64,000 nucleotides of DNA, taken from the NCBI GenBank assembly GCA_964035575.1, contig OZ037924.1, forward strand, positions 558,001-622,000, in the 5' to 3' direction. Below, piece after piece: positions 55,667 through 64,000 of the stretch. Position 1 is the stretch's first letter. Each line of letters opens with the position of its first letter. The DNA is from Rhynchopus sp. YZ270_cl-10. Its lineage: Eukaryota; Euglenozoa; Diplonemea; Diplonemida; Diplonemidae. The notes under the pieces were generated by a model. That model was not told the origin of the DNA, searched no databases, and worked only from the letters and a program-made list of their open reading frames with translations. Made by a program: the position numbers and the translations under genes.

Positions 55667-57283
55667 ATAAGAGGAGAAGCGGAGGGTGTAGAGAGTGTGA
55701 AGAAGAAAAAAAACGTTGTGTTTTTTTTTTTTTTGTAGTGTGCTTTTTAAAAAATCGTGTGTTTGTTTGTTTTCGTTTTTTTGAAAATTATCTTGTGGAT
55801 ATCTGCTTCGTTCAGTTTCCAGAGAACATGAAGAGGATAGTGTTCGTCTTTACATTACCTTCCTCTTTAAAAAAAATACGATGGTGTGTTCACAGGCACA
55901 TTCATCTTACATAGTGTTTTTTTTTCCCACTCAGATGAAGGTGGCTAAACATGAGAGGCATAGTATCATCTTTTAAACTTTTGTCGTGGGTCGGAGACTG
56001 CATCCGTTTATTTTTTTTTTCCCTTTCAATGTGCTTCGTGTGGGTGTGAATTTGTTCCCAGGTAATGAGGATGGGTATTGTATTATTCTGTGGCAGCGGG
56101 TGGGGGGGGGGGGGGGGGGTGGGGGAATGAGGAGTGCTGGGTGTACGTTGTGTCTTTGCTCTCAGACGAAACTGAACCCGGCTTCATGTGATTATGTTTT
56201 TTTGTACGGCTTTTTTTCAGCCCAAGAGGTTTATATTCTTACCAACTTTGCTTTTTCTTTAAGGTGACTAAGTACAAGAGGCTTGGTTTCATCTTATACT
56301 TTATACTTTTCTTTCTTTTCCCCCCACTGCAGCTCCGAGACATCTGCACATTATCAACGTCGTTTTTCTTCCCTTCTTGGGTGAACTCTAAGATTCGCTC
56401 AACTTGCCGATTTTTTAGTTTTTTTTTGGGAAACTTTTTAGGAAACTGAGAGATTTGCTGTTCATGGCCTGGTTGGCCCGTGTATTTGATTATTTACGTA
56501 ACAAGATGAATGTGTGTGCATTTGAAAGCAGGTGTGGACAGTGTTTCTCAGAGTGGAACATTGACCAGATGTGTGTGCACGAGAGATGCATTCTTCTTTG
56601 TTTTATCTTTATTTCACTATGCCCAAAGCATATGTTCTGTTGTGGCAGAACTCCTGTTGGTGTGCAAATTTCCCATCATCCCCCATTTTTTTTATTTTTT
56701 TAGCAAAAAGCGTGACGACAAAAACTACGTGAGGCAATGTGTCATGTAACAACGTGCTTTGTGTGAAATGGCGAATACAGAAAAGTGGACCCAAAATTTT
56801 TTTTTTTCGGGTTTTGATTTTTTGCGCGTCACTCCCCCCCCCGGCTTCTGACTCAAATCACCCCAGTGTAAAGGGTACCGTACCCAGAACCACGAGTGTC
56901 TCCCTCAATCCCATCCCTTTCTTTCTCTGTGTCACATACCCCCCCTTCCCCTTCCCCCACCTTGTCTCAAAAAAAGTGTCGTTTTCTAGTAGTGTGTGTG
57001 TGTTTCGTCCACAAAATACAAAGTGTATCTCTCTCGACGGAGATTTTAAATAAAAGCTCATTTTCCCCCATTTTTCTCTCACTTTTCACATCCTTTTGCC
57101 TTCCATCCCACGGAGTTTTTTTTTCCCTATGTACATTTTGTATCAAAAAAATACCTCTCTCTCTCTCTCTCTCTCTCCTCAACCTCACAAAATACAGGTT
57201 CTCTCTCCCCTCTTCTCTCTCCTTTAATTTCTTCTTCTTCTTCTTCTCTTCTTTTCAACACAACCTCATATTTCAATCTCGCT
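55667..57283. other. Gene-free spacer
   Basis: It holds R3-type modules at 55931-55978 and 56262-56300, an R3-like fragment at about 55895, and a run of about 20 G at 56101. A CT-repeat block (57152-57178) and CTT repeats (57229-57252) precede the PHD gene. The sequence between, with TACAGG at about 57194, could hide a leader intron. Confidence 0.5.
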
Positions 57284-58867
57284 ATGAGCGTTCAAGCGAC
57301 ATGCCAAGCGACAGGGTGTGGTAGACGTAGGCAGGCCGGGTCGAACAGCACCGCAGCAGCGTATGGCATTCAGGACGAAGCGTGGTTCTGTTGGGAGCAC
57401 CTTTCGCACATTGACGCGCCGTCTGCGCCTTCTGCATCGCGTATGGTTGTCTGCGCTGCTGCACCGTGCAAACGCTCACGCCTCCGCGAGAAGCTAGCAC
57501 AACGAGGCCTCGGGGAGGCGACAAACTGGCATTGCTGGCAACACCTCCACTTGATGCAGATGCCCACCGCAGTACCCACCGACACCACCTCATCCTCAGA
57601 CACATGCTCCGTCTGCGACGCTGCCTCCAACCCCGCCCTCCTTATGCTCTGCGAATCCCCCGACTGTGGCGCCAGGGTGCACACCTTCTGCGCCACCCCG
57701 CAGATGCCTTTCGTTCCCACCGGGGCATGGTACTGTGAAGATCATGCTGACGAAGGGGAGGTCCAGCTCTTCCCCGACCCAGGTGACAAAGTGATGGTGT
57801 TGATCAAGCGGGAGATGCGGTGGTGGCCTGCAGTCGTGCTGCCGTCGGATGCGGACTACCTCCCTGCGAAGGTTCCGAGGAAGTCGGGGGGGATGCTGGA
57901 GCGGAGCTGCAAGACGTTTAGAAGCGGGCACAGCACCCGGCGTGGTGGGGTGCAGCTGTCGCAGAGCACAGTGTCAACATCGTCACGCCATCTTGTTGTG
58001 GCGTACTACGCGCAGCCTCTGAGACACAACTCTCAGTTCGCATCGTGTCGTCTCGATTGGGACAAAGTGCGTCCCCTCGACTTTGACTCAGAAGTGTTCA
58101 ACAGGGCAACACCCTCACAGAGCATTGCGCTCTCCATGGCAAAGGCGTTTGATTTGGATGTCACCGCTGACTCCTTCTCGTTGGTCCGCAATGCGACGAG
58201 GTTGGTGTGCACTTCAGACAGGGAGCGTCTTATGGCGAAGCTGACGGAGGGGAACACCACTTTGCAGGACGTCTGCGCAGAGGGTGGGGTGTCGTACGCC
58301 ACTGCACGCGATTGGCTGAAGGGGACGGTGGTGCGGGAGACACCGCTTCGTGCAGAGTGGTTGACGTACCTGGAGAGCTTCATAGGGGTGTCGCTGTCTG
58401 GCGTGGAGGCTTCTGTGGAGGTGTCGGTGGAGGCGGTTGTGGAGGCGTCGGTGGAGGGGGAGGGATCGGAGAAGTCGCCCATCCGGAGTGGGAAGGCAAA
58501 GCGTAGCCGGTCCCCCACCGCATTGTCCCCGCAGGTGAAGCGGATGTGCATCAGAAGCATGGGGAAGCTGTTCGAAAGAAACATCACCCCCCTCGGCGCG
58601 TTGTTGCTGAGGTTTCTGAACCTGAGCTGCAGGGGTGCTGCCAGCGATGAGTTCGAGCCGGTGCAGAGTGCGCTGCAAGCAATGCACGGCATCACGCCCA
58701 ACATGCTCGGGGAGTGGGTGCACGGTACCTCAAAGAATGTGGTGGAAACGGAGCACATCGGGCGGGTCGTGAAGCATACCCTCGTGTGGCATCTTGGGGA
58801 GAAGGTGGTCCACGCAGTGGAGCAGAGTGGGCTTGCTGCGATCCCGCATCAGCTGAAAATGCTTTGA
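57284..58867 (+). CDS. PHD-finger and PWWP-type chromatin reader
   Basis: A single exon of 527 residues. Residues 108-154 form a PHD finger with ligands C108, C111, C123, C128, H133, C136, C151 and H154; the last ligand is His in WYCEDH. Directly after it, DPGDKVMVLIKREMRWWPAV (165-184) is a PWWP/Tudor-type barrel with the WWPA signature. PHD and PWWP modules read histone tail and nucleosome marks. The N-terminus has two copies of a C-x4-C ... W-x-C-x2-H unit (C7, C12, C36, H39 and C57, C62, C84, H87), which look like small zinc knuckles. The C-terminal half is helical with an HTH-like stretch (TLQDVCAEGGVSYATARDWL) and a Val/Glu/Ala repeat. Nuclear location is expected (GKAKRSRSP). Confidence 0.8.
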   Translation: MSVQATCQATGCGRRRQAGSNSTAAAYGIQDEAWFCWEHLSHIDAPSAPSASRMVVCAAAPCKRSRLREKLAQRGLGEATNWHCWQHLHLMQMPTAVPTDTTSSSDTCSVCDAASNPALLMLCESPDCGARVHTFCATPQMPFVPTGAWYCEDHADEGEVQLFPDPGDKVMVLIKREMRWWPAVVLPSDADYLPAKVPRKSGGMLERSCKTFRSGHSTRRGGVQLSQSTVSTSSRHLVVAYYAQPLRHNSQFASCRLDWDKVRPLDFDSEVFNRATPSQSIALSMAKAFDLDVTADSFSLVRNATRLVCTSDRERLMAKLTEGNTTLQDVCAEGGVSYATARDWLKGTVVRETPLRAEWLTYLESFIGVSLSGVEASVEVSVEAVVEASVEGEGSEKSPIRSGKAKRSRSPTALSPQVKRMCIRSMGKLFERNITPLGALLLRFLNLSCRGAASDEFEPVQSALQAMHGITPNMLGEWVHGTSKNVVETEHIGRVVKHTLVWHLGEKVVHAVEQSGLAAIPHQLKML

Positions 58868-60296
58868 ATGGGCATAGTTATTCTCAATTTTTTTTTGTCT
58901 CAAAAATTACACAAAATTGCATGTTCGTCTCGTGTTTAGATTTTCTTTTTTCTTTTTGATTCTTTGAAACTATTCTTTAAATTCTCGCATTTCTCGGGAA
59001 AAAAGGTGGTTTTGGGGAGGGGGGCGCTTTTCAAAAAAGCAGTTCTCCATCCTAAGTTGGTTGTACTCGTCGTACTCCCAGACTCATTTTTTTTTTACTA
59101 AGAAAACAAAATGTCTCGTTCCTTTTTGTGTGTGTTCACCACCCAACACCCCCTACCTACGGGTGTCAGTCTCTTTTTCTTTTTTGCACACAACCAACAA
59201 AAAGGCACAAATTCTTTCCAAAACAAAGCTGCTTCCCCTTTTTCCCTCTTTGAATTTTTCACAACATTCACCCACATGATATACGATGGCACCACAATCC
59301 CAAATTACGTATGTACACGAGATACCTGAATCGACACAGCTTGTACTTCCCCTTTCTGCAAGTTTCCGCACAGCTGTGCACATGGCTTCGCAGGACACAG
59401 TCCATAACGTCTTGCACGTAATATCTCGCCCACATCTCACTGGACAGTTTCCAGTTTTGCCTGTACTGCGGCTGAAGAGCAAGAGTGGAACCTGTCAGTG
59501 CGACAGTGCAGTGCAGAACATCTGCAGGTCTTCCCCCCCATGAGCAGATCATCAGAAACCTCCTCGTCATCGATCTCCGAAAGCAGATTTCCAGAACACT
59601 CTGTCGGTGGAAGGTACAGAGGTGGCAGTGGTGTTATCATCTGAAAACTTGAACCCACACCTTGAGAGCTCACATGGGCAGAGCGGGCTCTCGGACTGGA
59701 AGCTTCACCAAAATTCTCTGCTTCAGGAGAGACATACATACCCATTTCCCGTATCTGCCATCTCCTCCTCACGGTGCCTCCAGTCTATTGGCGCAACCAT
59801 ACTTATAGGTTACTACCGACCACACCCTTTCTGCAAGACCACAGCTATACTGCGCGATAAAAACGATTATAATCAACGGTCACCAAACGCGAGGCTTAGG
59901 TTCATCTCATACTCTTTTCAATACACCCTTTTCCCCTCCTCCCAACAACCTTCACAGAACAGTACACATCCCTCCCCCCTCCACCTCCCCCTTCGCACTC
60001 AGCGCGATACGTGCCCGCTTCATCAAAAAAACAATTACAACCCTTCCTCGACGTGGGGCGGGGGGGACAGCGACCCCTTTTTTCTAGGCTACCCAAAACC
60101 CAAAACACTGTCCTAGGGCTTCGGTTCATCTTACCCCCCCTACTCTGCTTCTGCAGTGGTCTCTATGGGAAGGGTGGAGGCGGATTGAGCCGTTCTGCTT
60201 TTGCGCCTACGCCTCTCTTCAAAACATTACCTTCTTTTTGACCCCACCCGATTGACCTTCGTACAACCGGACCCTATTTCACTCCGAATATAAACA
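58868..60296. other. Spacer with a doubtful minus-strand open stretch
   Basis: At 59772-59437 the minus strand is open (MRRRWQIREMGMYVSPEAEN, then TECSGNLLSEIDDEEVSDDL). A shifted frame continues to about 59268 with several Cys and His. It could be a small broken or intron-bearing gene, but no family is recognisable and the splice sites are poor. An R3 copy is at 59888-59918, and another R3-like end (TAGGGCTTCGGTTCATCTTAC, in two halves) lies near 60115. Confidence 0.35.
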
Positions 60297-61418
60297 ATGT
60301 CTATCGATGCAAGCGGGTTGCTTCTCACAAAGCTTACGAAGGCTGATATGAAGAAATTGAAGACCGCGAAGAGCATGTACGCGCAAGCCAAATCCGTTGC
60401 ACGGTTAGGAAAATATAAATCTGCAGAAGCGCTTTATGAGGATTGCATTGCGCGAATGTCCACGGTGCTTCCACGATACCATCCGGATGTGTCTTGCATT
60501 TATATTGAGGCAGGGTTTATGTGGCTTTCGCAGCATCAATTTGCTTTGGCAGAACCTTATTATACACAGGCACACCAGGTTATTCAGACCGGTCTTACTC
60601 ATAACCCTGGAAGCGAGCTTCTGAGACAGCAACAACGCAAGATTCTTCGTGATTTGGCCTATCTCTATTATCTGCAGGGATCGCTTCAGGACCCGAAATC
60701 GGAGCAGCAGAAAGGTAGTTGGAAGAAGGCGGAGGACGCATTGGAAAGAGTCATCGCAATAACCGAAAAAGATGTAGGCAGGACCGCAGAGGAGTTGGTA
60801 CAGCCTCTCCGCAACCTCGCATCTTTGTACGTCAAAACCGGGGATCTGCACCGCAGCGAACTAAGCTTTAAACGATGTATCGGAATTCAATTATTGAGCG
60901 AAGGACTGTCCAACCCTGCCCTTCTCATTACACGGCAACAGCTTGCTATTGTATACGAAAGGAAAGGGCAGCAACGGAGTCACAATGCGGCTGCTGTCAT
61001 TCAAGGCGGGTGGAGGATTTATGCTGCAAAGGTAGAGGCCTGTAGGAAACGCAAGGCGAAGGTGCATGGTGCGCATAGACCGTCTCCTTCCCCAGGGCTT
61101 AGTCCGAGGGGTCAAGGGAATGGATATTTTGCGCCAGGAACAGAAGGATTTGAGGATGTCAATGCACCCTCACCACCCAAAGCCACAACCGACCCTGCGT
61201 CCATAGAATGTGCGATAGGCAGAACCGATCCGGTGTTCCCTCCGTCTCTTGCAGGGCAGGTAGGGATGCCGTCCGGAGGGGGGGCAGGTCTCAGTGCGAA
61301 TTTCTCCCCAAACGCAACCACCGAGGACAAAAAGGGAGAAGGCGCGGCTACCCCAAAACTCTCCCCAGAGGAATTGGAGCTGTTGAATTGCTTTCCAACA
61401 TTGAAGAAGAAGGAGTGA
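60297..61418 (+). CDS. TPR protein with IQ motif
   Basis: A single exon of 373 residues. Residues 20-235 are tetratricopeptide repeats (YKSAEALYEDCIARMSTVLP, FALAEPYYTQAHQVIQTGL, KKAEDALERVIAITEKDVG, GDLHRSELSFKRCIGIQLL), four to five repeats of the kinesin-light-chain spacing. Then NAAAVIQGGWRIYAAKVEAC (about 237-256) is an IQ motif expected to bind calmodulin or centrin. The tail is Pro/Gly/Ser-rich and ends CFPTLKKKE. TPR/IQ proteins of this kind are scaffolds, often flagellar or cytoskeletal, which would suit a cell with the centrosomal gene at 40148, but this is inference. ATG 60297 follows ATAAACA and is the first in frame. Confidence 0.82.
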   Translation: MSIDASGLLLTKLTKADMKKLKTAKSMYAQAKSVARLGKYKSAEALYEDCIARMSTVLPRYHPDVSCIYIEAGFMWLSQHQFALAEPYYTQAHQVIQTGLTHNPGSELLRQQQRKILRDLAYLYYLQGSLQDPKSEQQKGSWKKAEDALERVIAITEKDVGRTAEELVQPLRNLASLYVKTGDLHRSELSFKRCIGIQLLSEGLSNPALLITRQQLAIVYERKGQQRSHNAAAVIQGGWRIYAAKVEACRKRKAKVHGAHRPSPSPGLSPRGQGNGYFAPGTEGFEDVNAPSPPKATTDPASIECAIGRTDPVFPPSLAGQVGMPSGGGAGLSANFSPNATTEDKKGEGAATPKLSPEELELLNCFPTLKKKE

Positions 61419-61548
61419 AGAGGGGAGAGGGGAAGGGAAGGGGAAACAAACGGAGAGGGGGCTGTGTTGTGAAGTATTGTTCAAAAGATATTTATTTTAC
61501 CTTTGATAAAAAAAAACTGCATTTTTTTTGACCAAAATATCGTTCCGT

Positions 61549-62533
61549 TAGGGGTGGCATCAAAACAAAAAACGCGGACAATGTCCGCGTTTTTGGGGAA
61601 TTTCAGACCCCCCCCCCCCCCCTCCCCCCCCAAAACGCGGACATTTTTGGTTTTTTTTTCCCCTATTTTTTGCTGGTTTTTGGGTGACGGGGTGCAAATT
61701 CGTGACCCAAAACACAGTTTTTTGGCATTTCCGGAATCCGTCCAGAAAGTGGTGGGGTCAATCTCGAAAATTGGACAATTTTTTGACCACTTAAATTTTT
61801 GAAAATATGAGCCCGGTCACTAATACGTGGGGCCCATTTTCGGCCAAAAAATGCTGCTGAAAAAAATTTTCAGGTGAAAATTTTTCAGCCCCAAAACATG
61901 CCGCGATTGGCATTTCCGGGATCTGTCCGCGCTGTGGTGGGGTCAATTTGACGAAATGGCCAAGTTCTTGGTTTTGGTCAAAATGAGTGTAAGGTAAAGG
62001 GGCCAAGCCCCACTGAACAAGGTAAATCCCACAACCCAGATTTTCTCTCTCTGATGCTGAAACCATGAAAATGTGCAAAAACACCGGCATTTGCATTTCC
62101 GGAATCCGTCCGTTCTGTGGTGGGGTCAATTTGCCAAAATGGACAAGTTCTTGATTTTGGTCAAAACCCGTCAGTGTAAGGTAAAGGGGTCCAAGTGTTT
62201 GCCTGTAGAAGCACATGGTAGCAGGGGTTTAAGGGCCCCCCATTCGTGTACATTTTGCAAAAAAACGCGGGCATCTTGTATTTTTTATTTTGCCCGAAAA
62301 CACCGGCATTTGCATTTCCTGAATCCGCCGGTTCTGTGGTGGGGTCAATTTGCCGAAATGGACGAGTTTTTATAAATTTTGGTCAAAATCGTGTACAACC
62401 CCAGTGAAGAAAAAAATTTTCGAGGAAAAAAAAAACCCCAAAATGTCCGCGTTTTCTGGAATTTCAGACCCCCCCCCTCCCCCCCCAAAAACGCGGACAT
62501 CGTCCGCGTTTTTTGTTTTGATGCCACCCCTTA
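61549..62533. mobile_element. MITE-like element with four inner repeats
   Basis: Inverted ends: AGGGGTGGCATCAAAACAAA, then AACGCGGAC, with mirrored C runs and GAATTTCAGACCCCCC further in (about 70 bases in all). Inside, a unit is repeated at about 61727, 61909, 62093 and 62314: TTTCCGGAATCCGTCCG, then TGGTGGGGTCAATTTG, then TTGGTCAAAA. The first unit extends into a stretch (61741-61850) that is the inverse of part of the 261-base unit at 6829. The element thus shares ancestry with the composite MITEs at the other end of the window. It is non-coding. A 3-base CCG duplication is possible. Confidence 0.75.
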
Positions 62534-62696
62534 CCGGTTTCTATTTCTCTTTTATTTTAGCCTCCCTTTTTTTTTGGTTGCAAAAACCCCATGGTTTGAT
62601 GTACAGCGCTTTGTTAGGTGGTCAACCTACCTGCCTTCCCCCCATCGTCAATGGGAGTACACATTTTTTTTTCTCTCTCTTTTTTCTTCTTTCAAG

Positions 62697-62914
62697 CAGT
62701 GCCGATGAACGGTGAGGCGTTTGTACTAACATCTCTTTTTCTATTGGTGACTACACACTGTTGCTTGGGGTTCATCTGACAAAACCTTTTCTCAGATGCA
62801 AACCACGAAATGGATTGTAGGACTGCATGGTTGGGTGTCCACCCCCCCGGTACAGCCGGTCAACCAAGGTACACTGTTCATGAGAGTGCTTTTGTATTTC
62901 AACTCTACTTTTCT
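62697..62914 (+). repeat. R4, R3 and R2 in series
   Basis: R4 (GCCGATGAACGGTGAGGCG), then R3 (GGTGACTACACACTGTTGC, TTGGGGTTCATCTG), then a full R2 (AAACCACGAAATGGATTG to GTATTTCAACTCTACTTTTC) occur within 220 bases. This is the longest chain of modules in the window. Confidence 0.8.
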
Positions 62915-63280
62915 TTTTCTTTCCCCCCTTTACGCGCTGACCTGAAACACCGTGGCTATCCTGATATCCTGATATCCTGATATCCAGAGAACAATCTAAA
63001 ATCAAAGCAAAAAAAAGCTTTTATACAATGACCTACCTGCCTCCAGGAGCTTTCCTGCATGGGCCCCACTTTGAAACCTACCCTCTTTTACAAGAGGCGA
63101 ACCCCTTTTTTTTCAAATCCCCCTCCACCATTTGACGTCTTATTTCAACAAATATGACAGCTACAAAAAAAAATGCACTACACCCCCTTCTCTTCTTCAC
63201 CCCAATAATCTACCCCCACTCCCCACTCCCCACCTCCACCCCGACAGAACCGGGAGACTACCGGGGAACATAAACATAAA
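62915..63280. other. Upstream region of the XRN gene
   Basis: It includes CCTGATAT repeated three times (62959-62981) and a C/A-rich leader before the start codon. No other feature is seen. Confidence 0.5.
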
Positions 63281-64000
63281 ATGGGTATACCCGGATTCTT
63301 TCCGTGGCTTCTGAGCAGGTATCCACGTATAGTTGGGGCCAAGCCCGACCGCCCTGAGAATGTGTACCTCGATGTGAACGGCCTGATTCATGAGTGTTGT
63401 CAACTCCCCGACGGGAGGTATGACACAAACGAGGCCGCTTCTCTGGAGCGCCTGGTGGGGCTGGTGGAGGGGTTGGTGCGTGAGCTGCAACCCACTGGAT
63501 TGCTCTACCTTTCTGTTGATGGGGTGGCACCACGCGCTAAGAGCAACCAACAACGTGAAAGACGTTACGAGAGTGCTCGGGGCCGTACCATTCAGCTCAT
63601 TAAAGATCTTCACAAAGAGAAGCAGCGTGCTCTCGAGGGCACCATGACACCGCCAGGCACACCTCCTAGCGTGGGGCAGGGGCAGTCGCCTGCAACGCCG
63701 CAGGTTGTTCAGTCTGCAGAGTCTGCAGAGTCTCCTTCTCCTTCGGTGGCGACACCTGCCAAAGAAGTGCCGCAAGTGAATCTCGAAAAGCGCGATCTTC
63801 TTTACATTGGTCAAACCGTGCGTCTCCAGAACAACGCAGGCTGGGGGATCATCACCGAGATTCTCGAGGAGGTTGTGAAAGCGGAGGTGCTCCCAGGTCG
63901 GACAGAAACGCATGTTATTACGTATGAGGATCTGATGTTGGGTGCGGCGGATGTGTCGGTGCCCACGGCACCGTCGCCCTACCACGTCTGGGATTCAAAT
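63281..64000 (+). CDS. XRN-family 5'-3' exoribonuclease, N-terminal part
   Basis: The frame is open from ATG 63281 to the window edge (240 codons), so the gene continues outside. XRN enzymes degrade 5'-monophosphate RNA one nucleotide at a time, in cytosolic mRNA decay (XRN1) or in the nucleus (XRN2). The start MGIPGFFPWLLSRYP matches the family's MGVPxFFRWxxxRYP. VYLDVNGLIHECC holds the first metal-binding Asp (D31), and LSVDGVAPRAKSNQQRERRY (77-96) is the second signature, with D80 and the basic 5'-phosphate pocket. The family motif FDSNxITPGT begins at the last residues (WDSN). Between RRY and WDSN lie about 115 extra residues: a Pro/Ser-rich part (121-165) and a strand-rich part (YIGQTVRLQNNAGWGIITEI, about 175-215). 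Whether it is XRN1 or XRN2 cannot be told. Confidence 0.9.
   Translation, partial: MGIPGFFPWLLSRYPRIVGAKPDRPENVYLDVNGLIHECCQLPDGRYDTNEAASLERLVGLVEGLVRELQPTGLLYLSVDGVAPRAKSNQQRERRYESARGRTIQLIKDLHKEKQRALEGTMTPPGTPPSVGQGQSPATPQVVQSAESAESPSPSVATPAKEVPQVNLEKRDLLYIGQTVRLQNNAGWGIITEILEEVVKAEVLPGRTETHVITYEDLMLGAADVSVPTAPSPYHVWDSN

Overview
The window is nuclear DNA of a unicellular eukaryote. Genes are interrupted by GT-AG introns, mostly 80 to 530 bases, with donors such as GTATGT, GTATGA and GTGAGT and pyrimidine-rich acceptors. There are no operons and the stop codons are standard. Spacers are full of homopolymer runs (poly-T, poly-A, poly-C, poly-G), and about half of the window is repeat or transposon-derived. 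A selenocysteine synthase gene argues against fungi and land plants. A long centrosome-type leucine-rich-repeat/coiled-coil gene suggests a cell with centrioles or a flagellum. I cannot name the species; an intron-rich free-living flagellate is the best guess.

Layout. 0.4-1.8 kb: a four-exon stand-alone SPX protein. 1.9-9.6 kb: no gene, but composite MITEs, a 261-base tandem repeat and small dispersed repeats. 9.6-13.7 kb: two single-exon RING-type proteins that both end in a CaaX prenylation box. 15.8-17.9 kb: a foldback element, a MAPR/cytochrome b5-like protein and an unknown protein. 19.1-24.7 kb: a three-exon helical-repeat (armadillo-like) protein and a smaller one, separated by a hAT-like MITE with an 8-base target duplication. 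24.9-28.8 kb: SepSecS (three exons) and a secreted or membrane-anchored calcineurin-like phosphoesterase. 30.3-36.6 kb: an ORC6-like cyclin-fold protein with a PCNA-binding box, then a class-3-lipase-like protein whose nucleophile serine is missing. 38.9-39.5 kb: the only convincing minus-strand gene, with a possible 26-base intron. 40.1-52.7 kb: a 1,463-residue LRR/coiled-coil protein whose second intron (7.8 kb) is packed with nested DNA transposons. 54.1-61.4 kb: a VPS26-like arrestin-fold protein, a PHD-PWWP chromatin reader and a TPR/IQ protein. 61.5-62.5 kb: another MITE-like element. 63.3 kb to the end: the start of an XRN-family 5'-3' exoribonuclease with an unusual insert.

The genes are housekeeping or regulatory functions without obvious pathway clustering: phosphate/inositol-pyrophosphate sensing, membrane-tethered ubiquitin ligases, selenocysteine synthesis, replication, centrosome, retromer, chromatin reading and RNA decay. 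Almost all lie on the plus strand.

The most unusual content is non-coding. There is a dense set of 35-120 base repeat modules ending in a common CAACTTTTTT-like tail. There are also several elements with terminal inverted repeats, some built from arrays of 8-10 base palindromic words.
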